64,000 nt of DNA from assembly GCA_027625915.1 (NCBI GenBank), contig JANTQA010000033.1, forward strand, positions 1,302,001 through 1,366,000, given 5' to 3'. The translations under genes were made by a program, and so were the position numbers. Of this stretch, positions 57,534 through 64,000 are shown piece by piece (within the stretch, counting starts at the first letter, position 1; every line of letters begins with the position of its first letter). The notes beneath the pieces were generated by a model. That model was given only the letters and a program-made list of their open reading frames with translations, ran no database searches and was not told the DNA's origin. The stretch comes from Anaeramoeba flamelloides. Its lineage: Eukaryota; Metamonada; Anaeramoebidae.

Positions 57534-59963
57534 TTAAAATTTCTGAGTTAAAGGTATATTGTAATTTCTTTTCTTCTTCTTCTTATCATGAAATGGTATG
57601 CTTTGTTCGTCAAGAATGTTTTTTAGCAAAGTACGAGAACATTTAATTTCACTATTATGTATTAGATTTAATAATTCGTCGAGTTCGATTACATTTAATA
57701 ATAAAATTTCATCAAATATTGGTTGAATTTTTATAAAATTAATTATATTTTCTTTTTTTTGTTGTAATTTTTTTTCTCTTGTTATTCTGGATTTTTCTTT
57801 TGAAGTTAATTCTGAAGAATTAGAGGTTTTATTTTCATTATTTAAAATATTTTCAGTTGATCTTAATTTTTGTTTATTTGAAGAGAAGGAATTTGATTCC
57901 TCAATTAATCTTTTTCTTACGATTTGTGATTCTTGAATTTCGCTATCAATTGTGAGGATTTTTGTATTCAATAATTCTTTTTCATTTTCAAATAAAAACT
58001 GCCTATTTCCATAATGATTATCATTGTTATTATAAGTGTTATTTTGATAATAATCTTCTTCGGCATCTTCTTCATGATCATAATTATAGTTATTTTCATC
58101 TATATTTTCATTTTCATTTTCATTTTCATTTTCATTTTCATTTTCATTTTCATTTTCATTTTCGTAACTATAATAATTTTCATTTCTATTTTCATTTTCA
58201 TTTGGGTTGTTATAGTTTGAATAAATATCCTGGTTTAAGTAATTTAAATTTTGAAGGCCACGATAGTTGTCTAATGGTTCTTGGTAAGTTTGTTTTCTTG
58301 GATTGTGGTGATTTTTAAAATTTATTTTCATTGGTAATTGATTCGGGTGTTCTTCATATGTATTATTAACCAATTCTGGAAGTTGATTTTGACATTGAGA
58401 AGATATTAATTGAACTTCTTCGTTCCCAATACCATTACCCCAATTATCATTATTACCAATATCAATAAGATTGTTGTTATGATGAGAAGTTATGTTACTA
58501 TTACTATTATTCTGATCATTATATAAATGATTTTTTTGATTGCTTGAAGATATTGACGATTTATTTCTTTCTTCAACTTTTAAATCAATTGAAACCAATA
58601 TTTGAATTTCATCCTGAAGATTATTAAATTCTACAATTTCACGTATTTCTTTCATTAGTGTTTTCTCTAATTTTTTTACTCTTCGTAAATATTTGGAGTA
58701 AGTTTGGCTTATTTCATACCGACAAATATTTAAATTTTTTAAAGAATTATTTTGTTCTTTTGTGAGATAATTATTTTCTAGATTTTGTTGTTGTTGCTGT
58801 TGATGTTTATTTATTATTGACGAGTCAGTGTTTATCGGTTTAAAATTTTGTTTTGGTGGTTGTCTTTCTGTTGGTGTAAAAATTTGAAACTGTTGGTTGT
58901 GTTGTTGTGATTGTAAATTTTGATATTGACTGTAACGTATTGAATTTGTATTTATTAAATTTGGGGAATTTGATCGGCTTTTTGTGAATTGTTTGTTGTT
59001 TTTTAAATTTTCTGAGTTTGATTGACTTTTTGTGAACTGTTTGTTGTGTTTTAATTTTTTTTGTTTTTGATTTTGGTTATTTACTTGAGAACGGACAGAA
59101 TTTCTCAAATTAGAGTTTTGTTTCCCAAGATCTGTAAAATTGTTTCTGGTATTGTTTTGAGGTTTTTCAAATTCTTTAAAAAAGTCCTCCCAATCGTCAG
59201 TTTCTAAATTAAACTCGTTTGTTTGATTTATTTTGTTTTTTTCTAAAAGTAATTTCGTTTTTTCTTGTTTGGAATGAAAAGTATGAGAGGTAAGGTTAAG
59301 GTTAGGATTTGGATTGGATACTGTTCTTGAGTTTGACGATGAAAATTGTGTTCTTTCTATTTGGTTTTCATTTGCTTTTTGGTTCACTTTTTCTTTGAGT
59401 TTTGAACTCTTAAAATTGTTGCTATGGTTGTCAATATTTTCTTTTTCCAGATCAAGATTTTTTTTTGTTTGGGGATTGGATGAATCAAGCTTATTTTTAT
59501 TCAAAATTGAATTGTTTGTTGTTTCCTTAAGAATCGATTTATTTGCACAGCTACTTAAATGTTGAACTCTTGGGTTGCCTTTTAAATTTGAAATGTCTTG
59601 ACCACAGAATTTACATACATCAACAAAAACTGTGCTTTTTGATTGTTCTTTTTTCAATCTTTGTAATTTTTTTGTTATTTTTTGGAATTTTTGATTCCTT
59701 TTCTTTTTCTTTTTCTTTTTCTTTTTAGTTCTTTTGGGATTAAAACTATTGTCTTTAGATGGTTGCGAGGAGGAATAATTACTTCTTTTTGGAGTTGTGA
59801 TGATCGGTGTTGTTCTTTGTGAACAGGAGAAGTCTTGTTGTTTTTTCTGTCGTAGTTGCTCAAGGCATGTGTTGATATGAAATCTTTTTAAGTTGACAGA
59901 AAAGCCTTTCAAATTTTTTTTACAAATAGGACAACGAATCTTTTTTTTTCTTTTCTTACTCAT
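57534..59963 (-). CDS. SLX4-like structure-specific nuclease scaffold
   Basis: An 809-residue nuclear-type protein in one exon. The N-terminus has a zinc finger with C11, C14, H29 and C33 (RCPICKKNLKGF, FHINTC). A second lies after a poly-Lys stretch (VCKFCGQDI, VQHLSSC). Both have the C-x2-C...H-x3-C pattern of UBZ4-type ubiquitin-binding fingers. The middle is low complexity: Asn/Ser/Gln-rich with poly-Gln, and an (EN)n run. The last 90 residues (IINFIKIQPIFDEILLLN, ELDELLNLIH, LLKNILDEQSIPF) resemble the conserved C-terminal domain by which SLX4 binds the SLX1 nuclease. Tandem UBZ4 at one end and this domain at the other is the vertebrate SLX4 arrangement; BTB and SAP regions are not obvious. 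SLX4 organises SLX1 and other nucleases in junction resolution and crosslink repair. The start is the first ATG (59963); codon 59966 is TTG. A different UBZ4 protein is possible. Confidence 0.68.
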   Translation of the reverse strand: MSKKRKKKIRCPICKKNLKGFSVNLKRFHINTCLEQLRQKKQQDFSCSQRTTPIITTPKRSNYSSSQPSKDNSFNPKRTKKKKKKKKKRNQKFQKITKKLQRLKKEQSKSTVFVDVCKFCGQDISNLKGNPRVQHLSSCANKSILKETTNNSILNKNKLDSSNPQTKKNLDLEKENIDNHSNNFKSSKLKEKVNQKANENQIERTQFSSSNSRTVSNPNPNLNLTSHTFHSKQEKTKLLLEKNKINQTNEFNLETDDWEDFFKEFEKPQNNTRNNFTDLGKQNSNLRNSVRSQVNNQNQKQKKLKHNKQFTKSQSNSENLKNNKQFTKSRSNSPNLINTNSIRYSQYQNLQSQQHNQQFQIFTPTERQPPKQNFKPINTDSSIINKHQQQQQQNLENNYLTKEQNNSLKNLNICRYEISQTYSKYLRRVKKLEKTLMKEIREIVEFNNLQDEIQILVSIDLKVEERNKSSISSSNQKNHLYNDQNNSNSNITSHHNNNLIDIGNNDNWGNGIGNEEVQLISSQCQNQLPELVNNTYEEHPNQLPMKINFKNHHNPRKQTYQEPLDNYRGLQNLNYLNQDIYSNYNNPNENENRNENYYSYENENENENENENENENENENIDENNYNYDHEEDAEEDYYQNNTYNNNDNHYGNRQFLFENEKELLNTKILTIDSEIQESQIVRKRLIEESNSFSSNKQKLRSTENILNNENKTSNSSELTSKEKSRITREKKLQQKKENIINFIKIQPIFDEILLLNVIELDELLNLIHNSEIKCSRTLLKNILDEQSIPFHDKKKKKRNYNIPLTQKF

Positions 59964-62900
59964 CAAGCCTGGTTAAAAGAAAAAAAGAAATTTATAACTG
60001 AGATTTTTTAAAAAAATGATTTTTTAAATTGTTATCAAGTATTTGAACTGTTTAAGTGTGTCCTTGGTTTTTCTATTTTGAGCAGAAAAAGACCTTTTCC
60101 TGTTTCAAGTATTGATAGTGACAAAAGCTCAAAGAGAAATTATTATTATTCTTTTGTTTTTCCACCAAATCAGTTAAAAATATGCTTGTTAATCAATTAA
60201 CCCCATAAAAGATTTATCAATAGAATCAAGTTTATTGTAATTAAAGGTAAATTATATTGAATGGTGATACAAACTTCCAAGAAATCTCAAAAATCTTTTA
60301 TAAATCTTATTTCAAAAATAATTTAAAGTTTTTTGAGAAAGTGTTAGCAATTAGATAAACATTTTGACATTTTTTTTTGATTTCTTTTCCAAACCTAAAA
60401 ATAGAAACTCAAAAAAATGCTATGATTGTATTTAATTTTTCATCTTTAGAAAGTCCAAAAGTAAATATTTTTGCAATTGTTTCTTTTTCAAAGATTAACT
60501 ATATAATCATCAAATAAAAAAACCCAAAGACTGATTGGTTTTGTTTCCTTTTTAAAAAGTTATATAAATTTTAAAATATATTTCAAATATGTTAAAAATA
60601 ATTCATCATAAGAATTTATTCATATAATTATTGAATCTTTGAAAAAAAACAAATTTTTAAGCAAGTAATCTACATTTCAAGACAAATTTGTGAAAGATAT
60701 TTTTCAACTTTGAAATTTAAATATTAATAATTTAATCTTTGAAATTTGTCTGCAAAGGCATATTTCTTTGTAAAATTGTTGGGTATTTTTTAAATAAAAT
60801 GATGATTTTTAATAAATGAGATCAACTTTTTATACTTTTTTTTAATGTAATTTTTAGAGACATTTGAACAATTAAGTTCGAAAATGATTTATATTCAATA
60901 GCAATATTATTTAAATTGTCAATTTCTCACTAGTTAGACTTAATATGCACAAATAATAAAGCTCAGTTTTCAAATGAAATTATTGTCTTTTTTCTTCTTA
61001 TCATATCTTTTCTAGAGGAGAGAAAACAAAACTAGAGTTTAAAGTTTTTTTTTTTGATACATAACCAATCAGAAGGAAAATTACTCATTTTTATTTTTGG
61101 TTATTTAATTTCTGAATTCAACAACCCCATTTAAAAAAAAATAGTCTATTATATATCCAGGTATAGTAGTGAAAAAAAAATATGGGTAATCAAAAAAAAT
61201 CCCTGACAAGATTTTTAAATTGTGAATAATTGCATAATTGCTGTATAATTAAAAATATTTTCAGTCAAATCCTTTTTATAAATGACCAATTTTTTTATGA
61301 CCATAGTAAAAAATCTACCCAATTTTATCAAAGTGGGGTTTCTAGAAAATATTCAAGTAATTGCTTGATGGTATAAGTAAACATCATTTCAATATAATTA
61401 GCCCATTAAAAATCAAATTTTAACAATAAAAATTTTGATAAATTGAAGTTTTCTAATATAATACAAAATTTTCTATTTTAATATTCAGAGCTATACTATA
61501 GAAATATTTATTTTTAGAAGTCAATAAAATAAAAAAAAAAAATTGGCTATTTATTCTGAAATTTAGTTTATATCCACTCTTTTTGAAAAAAAGCTGCTTT
61601 TTTTAGAGGTTTGTTAGAGTTAGGAAAATGATAATTTTTATTCTTGTTTTTTTGATTGATTGGATGATGTTTTGAAAAATGTAATTTCATTAATCATCAA
61701 TCAAATAAGTGGGTGAGTTATACTTTACAAGTATTTGATTCTTAAAAAAAAAAGGATTTGATTTTAAAAAAAAAGAAATTATACAAAAATTTTCCTAATA
61801 ACCACGATTAAAAATATTGTTGGGAATTTATTTCTATTTCCAGTATTTTTTTCTAAACCTCTATATTTTTTGTAAAGTGTAAATATTTTTTTGATCCTAA
61901 AATTTACTCGAGAATTTAGAATCTTAAAAAAAATATAAAGGAACATTTTTTTTTTTCCACTACTCAAAAATAACATACCTTTGAGAAAACTTTCTGTCTT
62001 TCAAACCTTTAAAACAGCCAAAAAAAATAAGAAATATGTCAAGAACTTTTCAAAATTTCCAGAGGTAAGTGCTGTTAAAGTCAAGTTGTTTTTTATAAAT
62101 GTATTTCATAATAATAATTTTCATTAAAGTGATATGTATTTTATCATGATTTTTCATTTTATCTTGTTTTTTTTATTTAATATGATAACATTAATTATCA
62201 CCATTTTATAATTTTTTTATGGGAAAGTTATACTAATTTGAATTTTTTTAATATTCTTATGTGTGTATGTTATTAGCATAAACTTTAATTTAAGTTTCTT
62301 TATAAAAAAAATATTAAAAATTTTTTTTTCTAAAATATATTTTGATAAATTTTACTAAAATGTCAATGAATTGCCTGTTATTCAATTTAATAATACAATT
62401 TAAAATTGATTGTTTATTTGTTATTATTTTTTTAAAAAAAAAATTAGGTCGAAATAATTGTTTCAATTTTTCGAAATATTTTAATGAACATATTTTCAAA
62501 TATAATTCAATTAATTTTAAATTTTTTTCTAAACTCAAATAAATGGCTGGTTCTAGAATAATTTCTAAAAAAAATTGTCTCAAATTATCTAATGGTAAGA
62601 TCACAAACTAAATAACTTATTTTTGGAGCAAATAATTTACCAAAAAAAAAAAAAATCTGTAACCAAAACCAATTACAATCCAAAAGAAAAAGAAAGAAAG
62701 AAGGGGAAGTTGGAATTCCTAGGTAAGGAGATGTATCAAACAATAATAAAAATCAATTGTAAGCATTAAATATCAATATTATTCACAACCAAATATATAT
62801 ATATATATATATATAAATCAAAAAAAATCGCAAAACAAATTCTTTTTGAAAAAAAAAAAAAAAACCTTTACAATGAGAGGGAATAATATTCCAAATATTT

Positions 62901-63812
62901 TTTATACAAAAGAATAAGTAATTGTTTTAAGTAAAAAAAAGATGTTATGAAAAAAATATCTCAATTTAAAATTCAAGAAAAAATATTACAAAAATTCTTA
63001 ATTTAAAATTATTTTACAAATTTGATAAACAAGAAATTTGAAATAACTCTAAAACATTATATATACAACACTGTCAAAAACATAATTATAAATATTGAAA
63101 TAATCATTCTATGTAATATGGTATTTTTTTTATTAGATAAGTGAGATGCTGATTAAAGTTCCTTCCCAAGTTCACCAAAATTATAAAACAAATATATTTT
63201 ATTTATCATCGCCAATTCAAAAAAAAAATAAAAATACAAAAAAAAAAAAAAAAAAAGGTGATTCTAATAAAAAATTCAATTCCAACTAACAACTTTCAAT
63301 CTTTATTCCTTTTCTCTCATTTTATATTCCCGTCCCTTTTAGAATTCCAAAATTTAAAATTTTTTTTAATTTTTCAAAATAAAAATTATCCGATTGTTTA
63401 TTCACTTCATCTGCAAATTAAAAAATCATGAACAGAAAAATCAAATCTTTGTATTTTTTTTTGGATAATTTTACAAATCACATATTAAAAAAAATATTAT
63501 AGTTTTTTTTTTACTTTTTTTTTGATTCTTCAAAAACAAAATATCAATATATCTATTCACTTCGTTTAATATTTTAGAATTACAAACAACAAACTCGAAG
63601 TGTTCTAATCATTTTTTATCAAAAGTAGGTCAGTAAAAAATACAAAATTATCAATTTTTTTCTACAATTTTTTTTAATATTTTTTCTTTATTTTTTTGGT
63701 TTTTTGAACAAGTTTAAGTTGAACAGATTAAATAAAAGTATAGCATCATTAATTTTGTTAATCGCTATTGTCTGGAAGATGATACTGATTTTTTCATCTT
63801 GGGTAGTGGATA
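59964..63812. other. intergenic, AT-rich, with repeats
   Basis: No supported gene. 60660-60930 resembles the right half of the M8 element. A (TA)n array is at 62794-62813. Near 62520-62560 the sequence around TGGCTGGTTCTA also occurs near 51733, suggesting another old repeat. The minus-strand 96-codon frame (62604-62314) has plausible amino-acid mix but no ATG start and no recognisable domain. Confidence 0.4.
60660..60930 (+). repeat. fragment of DNA element family M8
   Basis: Shares AAAGATATTTTTCAACTTTG and a GACATTTGAAC-like stretch, in order, with 28640-28856. The other end of the element was not found. Confidence 0.4.
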
Positions 63813-64000
63813 TTAAAAGATTTTTTCATATTGATCAACAATGATACCATGCCATCTAATCCTGAAAGAGATTTTATAATATTTGAAAATATTAACTATT
63901 TTTTAGATCAAAGCAAGGTACATTTTGAATTAAATATAAAAAGTGATGTAATTTGTTTTTACTGATCTAAAATCTTTTTCAAACAAAAGGGTACACCCCC
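63813..64000 (-). CDS. possible 3' end of an unidentified gene (partial)
   Basis: On the minus strand a coding-like piece enters from beyond the window (64000-63985). It is followed by a 123-bp intron with a GTTTGA donor and a TTTCAG acceptor, then a last exon 63861-63813 ending in TAA. The only open join gives GCTLL followed by IRWHGIIVDQYEKIF. The intron length and donor fit the confirmed introns of this genome, and the two other joining phases hit a stop at once. Too little is present to name the protein; the 5' part lies outside the window. Confidence 0.4.

Noticed and set aside
57962-58318. Plus-strand frames rich in His/Phe or Ile/Phe opposite the SLX4-like gene
   Set aside because: They are the complement of the Asn/Glu repeat on the coding strand.
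62314-62604. Minus-strand 96-codon open frame
   Set aside because: It starts at a non-ATG codon and is made of AT-rich Leu, Ile, Lys and Asn codons as expected by chance here; no domain is visible.
1-64000. CRISPR arrays, rRNA, retroelements or virus-like elements
   Set aside because: The repeated sequences found are inverted-end DNA transposon families or simple repeats; no regularly spaced direct repeats, reverse transcriptase, integrase or capsid-like frames were seen.

Overview
The window is very AT-rich nuclear DNA from a unicellular eukaryote. The evidence is spliceosomal GT-AG introns inside reading frames, poly-Gln and poly-Asn/Glu tracts, standard stop codons, and animal/fungal-type nuclear genes (Mo25, PUF60, a DHHC acyltransferase, a Mei2-like protein, TAF5, an SLX4-like scaffold). 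The style suits a free-living amoeba or flagellate of amoebozoan, heterolobosean or anaeramoebid type. I cannot fix the species from sequence alone.

Layout, left to right. 1-7.4 kb: repeats and foldback elements around a two-exon gene for a small secreted cysteine-containing protein (minus strand, 1376-1792). 7.4-9.2 kb: Mo25/CAB39, three exons. 9.8-15 kb: nested Tc1/mariner-type DNA transposons, one with a recognisable dead transposase. 16.8-18.1 kb: an intronless LeuC/homoaconitase-type hydratase large subunit, far richer in G+C than its surroundings and probably of prokaryotic origin. 18.6-20.6 kb: three transposons nested like dolls. 24.4-26.1 kb: PUF60 splicing factor, three exons. 29.4-30.9 kb: DHHC S-acyltransferase with an Asp in place of a zinc-binding Cys. 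30.9-34.3 kb: transposons and simple repeats. 38.2-40.2 kb: Mei2-like RNA-binding protein. 44.4-53.1 kb: TAF5 (TFIID), three exons separated by 2.7-kb and 4.2-kb introns full of repeats, one holding an opposite-strand signal-peptide ORF. 57.5-60 kb: SLX4-like nuclease scaffold. 63.8-64 kb: the likely 3' end of another minus-strand gene.

The genes look independently transcribed; I see no operon and no obvious shared pathway, although PUF60, the Mei2-like protein and TAF5 all act in RNA synthesis or processing. Confirmed introns are either short (120-432 bp) or, only in TAF5, several kb. Donors are GTTTGT, GTAAGT, GTAAA, GTAAT or GTATT.

Most of the remaining sequence is dispersed repeats. I could define at least eight families with inverted ends, mostly inserted at TA and mostly lacking a usable reading frame, in the manner of MITEs. 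I saw no rRNA, tRNA, CRISPR array, LTR element, virus-like element or toxin fossil. Coordinates of repeat ends were read by eye and may be off by a few bases.
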